Source: Halobellus rarus (GTDB taxonomy: Archaea > Halobacteriota > Halobacteria > Halobacteriales > Haloferacaceae). Taken from it: a stretch of 64,000 nt of DNA. The notes under the pieces were generated by a model. The model ran no database searches and was not told the DNA's origin. It saw nothing but the letters and a program-made list of their open reading frames with translations. Shown in pieces: positions 45,405 to 53,598 of the stretch; the first letter of the stretch is position 1, and each line of letters opens with the position of its first letter. The stretch is from contig NZ_JANHDI010000002.1 in NCBI RefSeq assembly GCF_024494595.1, positions 248,001 to 312,000 on the forward strand, written 5' to 3'. The translations under genes were made by a program, and so were the position numbers.

Positions 45405-46790
45405 ATGGAGCGATTCGACGTAGCCATCGTCGGCGGCGGCCCCGCGGGGTCGTCGGCCGGACACGCCGCCGCGTCGGCCGGCGCGTCGGCGATCGTCCTC
45501 GAAAAGGGCGTCCCGCGGGCGGATCGGCCGGATCGACTGGGCCCGGACTCGACGGACGCCGCGGGGATCCTCGACTACTGGGTGGACATTATGGGAATCC
45601 ACCCCGACGAGATGCCCGACGACGTCGTGCTCGGCGAGTTGGACAGAGCGGAGTTCATCGGCCCGACGGAGTCGCTGACGCTGCGCTCGACGGGCATCGA
45701 GTCGTCGTACGACGAGTTCGGCTTCTGCATGCACCGGGCCCGCTTCGACGACTTCCTCCGCGACCGGGCGGAGGACGCGGGCGCGACGTACCGGGTCGGC
45801 ACGTCCGTTCGCGGCGTCGAGACGGATCTGGAGGCGACGGACGGGCCGCGCCATCGACTCGACCTCGCGGACGGCGAAACCGTCGGTGCCGACTACCTGA
45901 TCCTGGCGGACGGCCCGCAGCGACAGGTGACGTCGGGCGTCCTCGACGAGTACCTCCCCTTTGACGTCACCGAACGGCTCTCGACGCGGGAGACGAACCA
46001 CATCGCCTACCAGGAACACCGCCGCCTCCCCGAGGACGTCTTCGAGGAGGTCGCCGGCGCGATCAAGTTCTGGTGGGGCTATATGCCCGGCCACACCGCC
46101 TATCCGTGGATCTTCCCGAACGACGACAACGTCGCCCGAATCGGGCTGACGATGCCCATCGGGATGGACCTCGACGACGTCGAGAACCGCGAGGACTATC
46201 CCCTCCTCCGGCCCGACGACGAACGGATTCCTCAGGGGAAAGAGTACATCCGACGGCTCCTCGAGATGGAGTACGGCGACGAGTACGACGTCGAGACTGA
46301 CTTCCCGCTCGTCGAGGACCGCGGGAAATCCCGCGGCACCGAGACGTACGCCATCTCCTCGACGCGGCCGATCGATTCCCCGACCGCCGCCGGCATCGCC
46401 GTCGTCGGCGGCGCGATGGGCGCGACGTCGGCGTTCCACGAGGGCGGCGATCACACGGCCGTTCGGACGGGAGCCATCGCGGGCGAGCTGGCCGCGTCGG
46501 GTGACCTCTCGGGGTACAACGACCGCTGGAAGGACGCCATCGGCGACGAGGTGCTCCGGAACGTTGCGATGGCCGACGTCGTCCACGACTACGACCCCGA
46601 CGACTGGGACTGGGCGTTCTCGACGGCGCGGAAACTCAAGGAGAAGAGCGAGGGGTACGGCCTGTTCGACACGAGCAACGTCCGGGCCGGCTTCAGTGCC
46701 GCCCGCCTCGTCACCAGCTACAAGCGGGCGAAGTTCTCGTTCCGCAACGGCAAGTACGTCCAGTTGGCCGAGTCGGAGTACACGGTGTAA
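45405..46790 (+). CDS. Geranylgeranyl-reductase-family FAD oxidoreductase
   Basis: A 461-residue flavoprotein. The FAD-binding motif VAIVGGGPAGSSAGHAAASAGASAIVLEK is at residues 6-34. Other family features are ADYLILADGPQR, the substrate-pocket aromatic stretch KFWWGYMPGHTAYPWIFP (PxxYxWxFP-like), and GIAVVGGAMGATSAFHEGGDHTAVRTG for the second FAD contact. The layout matches geranylgeranyl reductases that saturate archaeal lipid chains, or related halogenase-like monooxygenases. The exact substrate is uncertain, as haloarchaea carry several paralogues. It is divergent from the sulfatase with 181 bp between the starts. Confidence 0.85.
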   Translation: MERFDVAIVGGGPAGSSAGHAAASAGASAIVLEKGVPRADRPDRLGPDSTDAAGILDYWVDIMGIHPDEMPDDVVLGELDRAEFIGPTESLTLRSTGIESSYDEFGFCMHRARFDDFLRDRAEDAGATYRVGTSVRGVETDLEATDGPRHRLDLADGETVGADYLILADGPQRQVTSGVLDEYLPFDVTERLSTRETNHIAYQEHRRLPEDVFEEVAGAIKFWWGYMPGHTAYPWIFPNDDNVARIGLTMPIGMDLDDVENREDYPLLRPDDERIPQGKEYIRRLLEMEYGDEYDVETDFPLVEDRGKSRGTETYAISSTRPIDSPTAAGIAVVGGAMGATSAFHEGGDHTAVRTGAIAGELAASGDLSGYNDRWKDAIGDEVLRNVAMADVVHDYDPDDWDWAFSTARKLKEKSEGYGLFDTSNVRAGFSAARLVTSYKRAKFSFRNGKYVQLAESEYTV

Positions 46791-47158
46791 CTGTCGCCGA
46801 TAGCGAGTCGGAACGGCCTTGAGCGTCGGACGCGTTGTCCCGAGTGCGCACCCTTAGTCCCCGCCCGAGTTCTCCCGTCACGGGAGCGATGAATCGGCGG
46901 CGAACCCGGGTGTGCGACATCCGTGGACCGTCCGCGCCCGAAAGACGGACCGCCCGACACGAGGGTTTCCCGGCCGACGCGGCACGCAGCCCCGGGATGA
47001 GGCCGGCCGTTAGTGTCTTGGGCGATATCTTCGACCGACCGTAGATGCGTCTCCGGCGAGTCGACGGCTCGGTCAACGAACACGCCCGTGACTCGTCCTT
47101 GCCACGCGACGAGTCGTCACTCCGAGGCGTGCGATGTCAGCGTTCAAGAGTAGTGCGG
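46791..47158. other. Intergenic region, 368 bp
   Basis: It lies between the 3' end of the flavoprotein gene and the 3' end of the leftward histidine kinase, so it should hold both terminators. Short open frames exist on both strands, but they have Arg-rich, non-haloarchaeal translations and no promoter. I see nothing else in it. Confidence 0.4.
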
Positions 47159-48202
47159 CTACGTCGGTCGCTCTTTGGGAGGGAGGTAAAAATGCACCAC
47201 ATTACCACGTGGCTCACGCCGCTCGACCTGGAGTTCCCCCCCGAGGGACTCGATGCACCACTTCATCACGAAGAGACCGACACCGGTGCCGTGGGAGGTG
47301 CTGGTCAACTCGGTGAACTCGTCGAGGACGTCGATCTCGACGTCCGGGATCGGCGGATTCGAGTCGACTATCCGTATTTCGACCCGGCCCGTGTTCGGCG
47401 ACGGACCGACGGTGACCCGGACGGCCGGCGTCGACTCCGTGCTGTGGACGACGGCGTTTTGGACCGCGTGGCGGCAGGCGTACTCGAAGGCGGCATCGAC
47501 GTGGATCCACATCGCCTCGCGCTCGTGGAGGCGGATCTCGGCGTCCGGGTACTCCGCTTCGACGGCTTCGACGACGTCCCGGAGCGGTTCGACCGCTCGT
47601 CGATACGAGCGGTTCGCTTCACACCGCGTCGCGGCGTGCTGGATCTGCTTCACCGACGTGGCGATGGTTCCCAGCTCGATCGCCGTCGACAGCGCCCGTT
47701 CCGCGGCTTCGGTCGCTTCCTCGTCGTCCGCTAGGTCCCGTACCCGTTCGACGTATCCCGCGATCTTGTTCGTCTCGTTGCGGAGGTTGTGGCGGAGGAT
47801 CCGCCAGAAGAGCGCCTCGCGTCGGCTGGCGACGTAGTAATCCGTGATGTCTCTGACCTCCGCGAGGACGTACTCTCGCTCGTCGTCGGGAAACCGCGAG
47901 AAGTGCACTCGAACCCAGGCGAGTTCCCCGTCCGATCGCTTGAGCCGCCAGACGAACTCCTGCGGTCCCGCTTCGACGGCGTCGCGGAGACGACCGACGA
48001 AGTCCGCCGCCGTGAACGTGTACGTGTTCGCGGTGTAGGTCTCGACGGACAGTTCGGACAGTTCTTCGGTCCGATAGCCGAATATCGACTCCAGACGGTC
48101 GTTCGCGCTCGCGACGGTCGCCTCGGTCGCGTCGTACACCGCGATCCCGACCTGAAGCGCGTCGTACGCCGGCGGCAACGCCGGATCGTTTTGTAGAGCC
48201 AT
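47159..48202 (-). CDS. PAS-domain sensor histidine kinase
   Basis: A 347-residue soluble histidine kinase. Residues 10-125 form a PAS domain (VGIAVYDATEATVASANDRLESIFGYRTEELSE, FVWRLKRSDGELAWVRVHFSRF). The H box is WRILRHNLRNETNKIAGYVERV with His138, the form typical of haloarchaeal kinases. The ATPase domain has an N-box HAVQNAVVHS and the G2 box GTGVGLFVMKWCIESLGGELQV. There are no membrane segments, so it senses a cytoplasmic signal. No response regulator is next to it. A TATA box sits about 52 nt upstream, sharing a 12-mer with the phosphatase promoter at 51.8 kb. Confidence 0.9.
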   Translation of the reverse strand: MALQNDPALPPAYDALQVGIAVYDATEATVASANDRLESIFGYRTEELSELSVETYTANTYTFTAADFVGRLRDAVEAGPQEFVWRLKRSDGELAWVRVHFSRFPDDEREYVLAEVRDITDYYVASRREALFWRILRHNLRNETNKIAGYVERVRDLADDEEATEAAERALSTAIELGTIATSVKQIQHAATRCEANRSYRRAVEPLRDVVEAVEAEYPDAEIRLHEREAMWIHVDAAFEYACRHAVQNAVVHSTESTPAVRVTVGPSPNTGRVEIRIVDSNPPIPDVEIDVLDEFTELTSTSHGTGVGLFVMKWCIESLGGELQVERREPRGNVVHFYLPPKERPT

Positions 48203-48253
48203 CGAGATACAGGAAACTCGGCCGGATCGGGGTATGGGTCTTGCTAAGAGAGC

Positions 48254-48265
48254 TATATACCGCTA
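48254..48265 (-). promoter_or_regulatory. TATA element of the histidine kinase gene, shared 12-mer
   Basis: TATATACCGCTA (plus-strand reading) occurs here and again at 51789-51800, upstream of the phosphatase-ppk genes. On the minus strand it reads TAGCGGTATATA, a BRE-plus-TATA arrangement. Confidence 0.45.
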
Positions 48266-48394
48266 CGTGATCCCCGCGCAGACAGCGCGCCCGCGCCGTC
48301 GGAACTCGCACAGACCCCACGGCGTTCGTCCGTCGTCGCGCGGGTGCTCCGACCGTCCCGAGTCCACCGTGACGCTCCGTGGCGTCGAACGCGG

Positions 48395-51013
48395 CTACCC
48401 GTAGAGGCGTTCGAGCGCCGCTGCCGCGCCTGATTCGGTCTTCAGATACCGACGGCCGCCGTCCGGCGTGCGGACCGCGTACTCGTAGGCGTCGCTCTCC
48501 GGACGGTACCAGTACCCGTCGAACCGGTCGAGGGCGTCGACGGAGGACTGGCCGTCGGTCTCTCCATCGCGCGGACCCGACTCGGCGTCGTTCGGCCCCA
48601 CGTCGGATTCCCCAGCGACCGGTCGGTCCTCGGTAGCGACGTCGGCTTCGACCGCATTCGTCCCGTCGACGCCGTCTGCGGCTTCCCCGGCGGTGTCGAC
48701 CCCTTCGTCGTCCCTACCCGATCCCTCGATGGTTCCGATCGATTCGTCGGTCGCGTCCGGGTTCTCACCGACGGCGCCTACGAAAATGTCGCTGTCGAAG
48801 TCGTAGTCCACGCTGGGGGTAAACCGAGGGTCCTCGTTCCGTGCAGCGTTCCGCGCCTCCTCCATCAGAACGGCCTGGGTCTCGATTACGGGCTCCCCGT
48901 CGGGCGGGTGTCGCTGCTCGTAACTGCCGTCGGCGTTCATCACCCATCGCTTTCGGTTGTCGGCGAGCAGGAGGTCGAGGTTGAACTTCAACATTCGCCG
49001 AACGTCCGGATCTTCGACCGGCGTGACGGCCTCGACGCGATGATCGAGGTTGCGGGTCATCCAGTCGGCGCTTCCGAGGTAGTACTCGGGGTGGCCGCCG
49101 TCCTGGGGGGTGTCGAACTCGGGCGAGCGTGCCGCCCGCGTCCCGTTCTCGAAGTAGAAGATTCGGGAGTGCTCGAGGAATCGCCCCACGATGGAGTGAA
49201 CGGAGACGTTCTCGCTGACGCCGTCGAGTCCCGGGCGGATCCGACAGATGTCTCTGACGACGAGGTCGATGTCGACTCCCGCCATCGACGCGCGGTACAG
49301 TTCCTCGACGAGAGCCGGATCCTCGAGGCCGTTCACCTTGACGACGATTCTGGCCGGCCGTCCCGCCCGCGCGTGCGCCGCCTCCCGACGGATGCTCCGG
49401 GTGAGTTCACGCCGCATCGTCACGGGCGCGACGAGCAGTTTCCGGAACTGTTCGTCCAGTTCCGGACCGGTGAACGAGTTGAACAGCGTGACCAGGTCCT
49501 GTCCGACGTCGCGGTCGGCGGTCAGCAGGCCGAGGTCGACGTACCCCTTCGCCGTCTCGGAGTGGTAGTTTCCCGTCCCGACGTGTGAGTAGAGGTTCAC
49601 TCCGCCCGCTTCCTCTCGGACCACCAGCGCCGTTTTCGTGTGCGTCTTCAGCCCGATCGTCCCGTAGGCGACGTGGATGCCGTTCTCCTCCAGTCGGTGG
49701 ACCCACTCGAGGTTGTTCTGCTCGTCGAAGCGCGCCTTGAGTTCGACCATCACCGCGACCTGTTTCCCGTTCTCGGCCGCCTCGATCAGTGACTGAATCA
49801 CCTGCGAGTCGCTCGCGGTGCGGTAGATGGCGGCCTTGACCGCCAAGACGTCCGGGTCGTTGGCCGCCTCGCCGAGAAATCGCTGGACGGTGTCGCCGAA
49901 GTCGTGATACGGGTGATGAAGCAGGATGTCGTCCTCGCGGATCGCCTCGAAGATCGTCTTCCCTCCCTCGGGACCGTCGTCGTCCAGGCGCGGCGAATCC
50001 AGGCTTCGCAGCCGCGGGTGGGGTTGAGGCGTCCAGGACGGCAGTTGAAGTTCTGAGCGATCGAGTTCCGTGAGCGATATGAATTTGCGATAATCGAGCG
50101 GGCCGTCGAGCTCGTATATCTCTCGCTCGTCGAGGTCGAGTTCCGTCTGCAGCGTCTCGCGGATGTGCGGATGCGCGTCCGACTCGATCTCCATCCGGAC
50201 GACGCTGGCAAACCGCCGCTGTTCCAGCACTTCCTCGATCATCTCGATGAGGTCCTCCGCGACTTCCTCGTTTCTGCGGACCTCGGCGTTGCGGGTGAGT
50301 CTGAACAGTGCCGTGTCGACGATGTCGACGTTCGGCAGTAGGAGATCCAGATTGTGCTTGATGATCTCCTCGACGAGAACGAAGCGGGAGGGCTCTTCGA
50401 CCAGGACCAGTCGCGGCCGGTTCGGTGGGATCTTGATCCGGGTGAACGTCAGCTCGTCGCCCGCAGTGCGCGTCAGTACCGCGAGCGACAACGAGCGGTT
50501 CGAGATGAACGGGAACGGATGGGCGGGATCGAACGCCAGCGGCGTCAGCGTCGGTAGCACCGACTCCTCGAAGTACTCGCGCATCTCGCGACGCTCCACA
50601 GACGTGAGTGCGTCGTACTCCAGAATCTCGATGTCCGCTTCGGCGAGTGCCGGACGCAGCGCCTCGTCGTAGCACTCGGCCTGTCGCTCCAGCATCGGTT
50701 CGAGTTCCGCGTGGATCTCCTCCCACTGCTCTCTGGGAGTCCGACCGTCTGCCGTCGTCTCGGTCACTCCCGCCTGTATCTGCTGTCTGAGCCCGCCAAT
50801 ACGCTTCATCACGAACTCGTCGATGTTCCGCGTGAAGATCGCAAGGAACCGGACGCGTTCGAGCAACGGGTTCCGGTCGTCGAGGGCCTCGTGGAGGACG
50901 CGACGCTGGAACGCCAGTTCGCTGAGCTCTCGGTTGAGATACAGGTCCGTATCGGACAGGTCCACGTCCCGCGGGTCGTACCGATGGAGGTCCGGGTCGT
51001 CCTCAGACGGCAT
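48395..51013 (-). CDS. ppk1: Polyphosphate kinase 1
   Basis: An 872-residue PPK1 that makes polyphosphate from ATP. It has the N-domain LNRELSELAFQRRVLHEALDDRNPLLERVRFLAIFTRNIDEFVMKRIGGL, the H-domain, and two PLD-like catalytic domains: VKAAIYRTASDSQVIQSLIEAAENGKQVAVMVELKARFDE and the SHVGTGNYHSETAKGYVDLGLLTADRDVGQD segment (near residue 475) carrying the phosphohistidine, plus SADWMTRNLDHRVEA. An acidic low-complexity insert fills about residues 745-835, followed by a short conserved tail (FDGYWYRPESDAYEYAVRTPDGG). It overlaps the upstream phosphatase gene by 11 bases. Confidence 0.95.
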   Translation of the reverse strand: MPSEDDPDLHRYDPRDVDLSDTDLYLNRELSELAFQRRVLHEALDDRNPLLERVRFLAIFTRNIDEFVMKRIGGLRQQIQAGVTETTADGRTPREQWEEIHAELEPMLERQAECYDEALRPALAEADIEILEYDALTSVERREMREYFEESVLPTLTPLAFDPAHPFPFISNRSLSLAVLTRTAGDELTFTRIKIPPNRPRLVLVEEPSRFVLVEEIIKHNLDLLLPNVDIVDTALFRLTRNAEVRRNEEVAEDLIEMIEEVLEQRRFASVVRMEIESDAHPHIRETLQTELDLDEREIYELDGPLDYRKFISLTELDRSELQLPSWTPQPHPRLRSLDSPRLDDDGPEGGKTIFEAIREDDILLHHPYHDFGDTVQRFLGEAANDPDVLAVKAAIYRTASDSQVIQSLIEAAENGKQVAVMVELKARFDEQNNLEWVHRLEENGIHVAYGTIGLKTHTKTALVVREEAGGVNLYSHVGTGNYHSETAKGYVDLGLLTADRDVGQDLVTLFNSFTGPELDEQFRKLLVAPVTMRRELTRSIRREAAHARAGRPARIVVKVNGLEDPALVEELYRASMAGVDIDLVVRDICRIRPGLDGVSENVSVHSIVGRFLEHSRIFYFENGTRAARSPEFDTPQDGGHPEYYLGSADWMTRNLDHRVEAVTPVEDPDVRRMLKFNLDLLLADNRKRWVMNADGSYEQRHPPDGEPVIETQAVLMEEARNAARNEDPRFTPSVDYDFDSDIFVGAVGENPDATDESIGTIEGSGRDDEGVDTAGEAADGVDGTNAVEADVATEDRPVAGESDVGPNDAESGPRDGETDGQSSVDALDRFDGYWYRPESDAYEYAVRTPDGGRRYLKTESGAAAALERLYG

Positions 51014-51722
51014 CGCAGCTGACCGGGTCCGCCAGTCGTGGATCGACGATGCTGTCGGCGTCCCGTGAGACGTGCGTCTCTCGCGGTTCGACCGCTATCA
51101 GTCCGTCCGCCCGGTAGTCGAACGCCGTCAGCGCTCCGCCGTACACGCATCCCGTGTCGAGTCCGACCGCGTGATCGGCGACGAACGGTTCCGAGAGGAC
51201 GGTGTGACCGAAGAACACCCGGGGACGTTCGCGTCTGGTCTCGAACCAGTAGGGACGGTCGTAGCTGCCGCCGGGAGCCAGAGAGCGGGTGTTCAGCAGG
51301 TCGGTCAGCGTGTGATCCTCGACCGGTTCCCGATGGTCGATCCCGCCGTGTACCACGAGGGTATCGTCCCACGAGAGTGCCACCGGCAGCGATTCGAGGA
51401 ACTCGTAATCCGCTGACGATAGCGAGTCGAGCGTCTTCCGTCCGTCGATGAGTTTCTGCTCGTTGTTTCCCCGTACGCTCAGGAAGTTCGGTCGCTCGGC
51501 GACCAGTTCGACGACTCCGGCGCTGTCGGGACCTTTGCGAACGAGGTCGCCGACGAACACCACGAGGTCCTCGTCCGAGGGGTCGATCCGATCGAGCAGC
51601 CGTTCCACGGCGTCCAGGCACCCGTGGACGTCGCCGACCACGTAGATGTCGTCCCATCGGGCGCTGTCGACGCGTCGATGCAATCTCTCGAGTTTCGGAC
51701 CGAATGTTGGTGTCGTTGCCAT
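51003..51722 (-). CDS. PPP-family metallophosphatase
   Basis: A 239-residue serine/threonine phosphatase-like or diadenosine tetraphosphatase-like enzyme. All PPP motifs are present: GDVHGCLD, GDLVRKGPDS (GDxVxxGPxS), RGNNEQK, HGG and GHTVLSEPF. Its 3' end overlaps the ppk1 start by 11 bases, so the two are made together. That pairing suggests a role in polyphosphate or nucleotide-polyphosphate balance, for example exopolyphosphatase-like or Ap4A hydrolysis; this is inference from context. The promoter box at 51789-51800 suggests a leader of about 40 nt. Confidence 0.88.
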   Translation of the reverse strand: MATTPTFGPKLERLHRRVDSARWDDIYVVGDVHGCLDAVERLLDRIDPSDEDLVVFVGDLVRKGPDSAGVVELVAERPNFLSVRGNNEQKLIDGRKTLDSLSSADYEFLESLPVALSWDDTLVVHGGIDHREPVEDHTLTDLLNTRSLAPGGSYDRPYWFETRRERPRVFFGHTVLSEPFVADHAVGLDTGCVYGGALTAFDYRADGLIAVEPRETHVSRDADSIVDPRLADPVSCDAV

Positions 51723-51788
51723 AATTCCGAGATGGATTACCGTACTGGATCTGGGCCGGGTAACGGGTACCTTTCTTTATATTTGCGA

Positions 51789-51800
51789 TATATACCGCTA
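51789..51800 (-). promoter_or_regulatory. TATA element of the phosphatase-ppk1 operon
   Basis: The 12-mer TATATACCGCTA is identical to the one before the histidine kinase gene. A second AT-rich block (TTTATATTTG) lies immediately 3' of it at 51776-51785. Confidence 0.45.
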
Positions 51801-51933
51801 TAGACGCTCCAGTACTGTCCGTAGTACGCTCAGTGAGGCCCGTGTCGTGCGGATCACCTCGGGCTTCAGACAGTGGCGGTGGCCGACGCACGGTACCAAC
51901 CGCGGGGATCCCTGAGAATCCCCTCCCGACGTG

Positions 51934-52224
51934 TTACCGCGAGATTCGGGGCGCCGCAGGGGAGACGTCGTCTCCGGAACGCGTCGAACTGCCGTCGCAC
52001 ACGCCTGTCACCCGCCAGACGTTGGACCGCAGTCCCACACGAGACATCGCCAGCGAGATCGTGGTTCCCCGAGGGAGCACTGCGAGGGTCCGACGGAGTT
52101 CCGTCGACGCGTACTCGGTGAGATGGCGTGTCTCGTTCGTCTCACACACCTCCACGGTCACCGTATCGTGACTGTTCATCGGTCTGCGGACGACGATGCG
52201 GGTGCGCGAGCCTTGTGAGGACAT
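51934..52224 (-). CDS. Small haloarchaeal protein, unknown function
   Basis: A 96-residue protein. The central part, DTVTVEVCETNETRHLTEYASTELRRTLAVLPRGTTISLAMSRVGLRSNVWRVTGV, looks like a compact beta-rich fold, followed by a polar tail. A minus-strand TTTTATCC box at 52247-52254 is placed 23-30 nt before the ATG at 52224, which argues strongly for a real leaderless gene. An internal ATG (codon 16) is an alternative start. No family recognised. Confidence 0.55.
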   Translation of the reverse strand: MSSQGSRTRIVVRRPMNSHDTVTVEVCETNETRHLTEYASTELRRTLAVLPRGTTISLAMSRVGLRSNVWRVTGVCDGSSTRSGDDVSPAAPRISR

Positions 52225-52246
52225 ACGGAACCCACGAGGAGTACCC

Positions 52247-52254
52247 GGATAAAA
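52247..52254 (-). promoter_or_regulatory. TATA box of the small gene at 51.9-52.2 kb
   Basis: TTTTATCC on the minus strand, 23-30 nt before the ATG at 52224. Confidence 0.45.
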
Positions 52255-52376
52255 TGTTATATTTCCAATACAAACTGCTACTGGGGACTACGTACTCTCG
52301 GTAGCGAACCCGACGTTCGGGCGGCGACGTCCGTCGTGGTACTCTGTCGGTCCGGCTCCCTCGAAAGCTCCCGGAC

Positions 52377-53594
52377 TCACTCGGTCGACTCGGCGTCACC
52401 CGTCGGTTCTGGCCCGTTGGCGTGAGAATCGGGGGCGTCTCCATCGCCGGAGTCGCCCGTTCGTGCGTCGGCACCGGACTCCGATGCGGGTCCGACTCCA
52501 TCGTCGGGAGCGCCGTTCGCGGGGGACGGCGGCTGGTACGTGTACAGGAGGTCACCCGTCACGGCGTAGAACGCACCCGACTGCGGATCTTCGACGACGC
52601 CGGTGTCGTTGTCGATCGCGAAGTCGACGAGGTCTCGGAGACTCGACGCCTCCGCTCGCGGGCGCTCGAACACCGAGTCGGGGAGCCGGATCTGCGTGAT
52701 CCACTCGGCGAACTCCGAGCGGTCGTCGCGGTAGGAGAGGTAGGCCTCTTCTTCGGGCGAAAGCGCGAGTCCGTCTTCGTTGCGCGCGTACAGCAGCGCG
52801 GCAGTTCCGGCTATCCCGAAGAGCAAGAGGACCGGGCCTCCGATCGACCGGAGCGGGCCGTAACTCCGTTCGGTGGTGACCTCTTCGGTCCGCTCGGGGC
52901 CCGACGACTGGAGCCCCGGTTCCGAGACGGAGTACGTGCCGTCGCCGTGATCGACGGTCATCTCGACTGTTCGCGTGTACGACGTCGACTCGCCGTCGAA
53001 CGTCCCGTTAACCGCGACGTCCGAGACGACGACCATCTCGGTCGTTCCGGGCGACGCGCCGAGTTCCTCCTCGATCGACGCCGCGGTCGCGTCGATCGCC
53101 GAACTGTTGATCACGAACGACGCCGCCACGGTCTCGCCGGATTCGACCCCCGAGAACTGCTCGCTCGCCAGCGGTTCGCGCTCGCTCCAGTAGACCACCT
53201 CGTCGTCCTCGCCCACGTTGCGGATGACGAGTTCGGACTCCACGACGACGTCGACGTCGCTGGCGGAGGCCGCAGTGTACCGCGTCTCGACGCCGACGTC
53301 GAGTTCCGGAGCGATCTGCGTGAAGTACGTGTTCCGGCCGTCCAGAACCGTCCCGGTCTCGAACACGGGGTTCGGTTCGGTCACCTCCGCGGCGTGGACG
53401 TACTCGGTTTCGACGGTGAGCGGAGAGACCGTCCGCGTCTGCGTCTCGGTCCCGGGATCGACGTGCGTCGTGTACACCAGCCCGGCACCGACCGCGGCGG
53501 CGAGGAGACACGCGACGACGATCACGGTGAACTGTGCGTGCAGTATCGCCCGAAGGCGAAGCCGGGTTTCGCTGGGTTGTGTCGTGGCGTTCAT
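52377..53594 (-). CDS. DUF5305-type membrane protein
   Basis: A 405-residue protein anchored at both ends of an exported domain. A membrane segment (FTVIVVACLLAAAVGAGLVYTT, about residues 22-43) leads into a beta-rich extracytoplasmic domain (VSPLTVETEYVHAAEVTEPNPVFETGTVLDGRNTYFTQIAPELDVGVET; then NVGEDDEVVYWSEREPLASEQFSG). A second segment (IGGPVLLLFGIAGTAALLYA) and a cytoplasmic tail with acidic low complexity follow. This matches my memory of DUF5305, often encoded next to SipW-like signal peptidases in haloarchaea. It begins 4 bp after the signal peptidase stop, so the pair is an operon. It may be a peptidase partner or scaffold. Confidence 0.75.
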   Translation of the reverse strand: MNATTQPSETRLRLRAILHAQFTVIVVACLLAAAVGAGLVYTTHVDPGTETQTRTVSPLTVETEYVHAAEVTEPNPVFETGTVLDGRNTYFTQIAPELDVGVETRYTAASASDVDVVVESELVIRNVGEDDEVVYWSEREPLASEQFSGVESGETVAASFVINSSAIDATAASIEEELGASPGTTEMVVVSDVAVNGTFDGESTSYTRTVEMTVDHGDGTYSVSEPGLQSSGPERTEEVTTERSYGPLRSIGGPVLLLFGIAGTAALLYARNEDGLALSPEEEAYLSYRDDRSEFAEWITQIRLPDSVFERPRAEASSLRDLVDFAIDNDTGVVEDPQSGAFYAVTGDLLYTYQPPSPANGAPDDGVGPASESGADARTGDSGDGDAPDSHANGPEPTGDAESTE

Positions 53595-53598
53595 TCAG

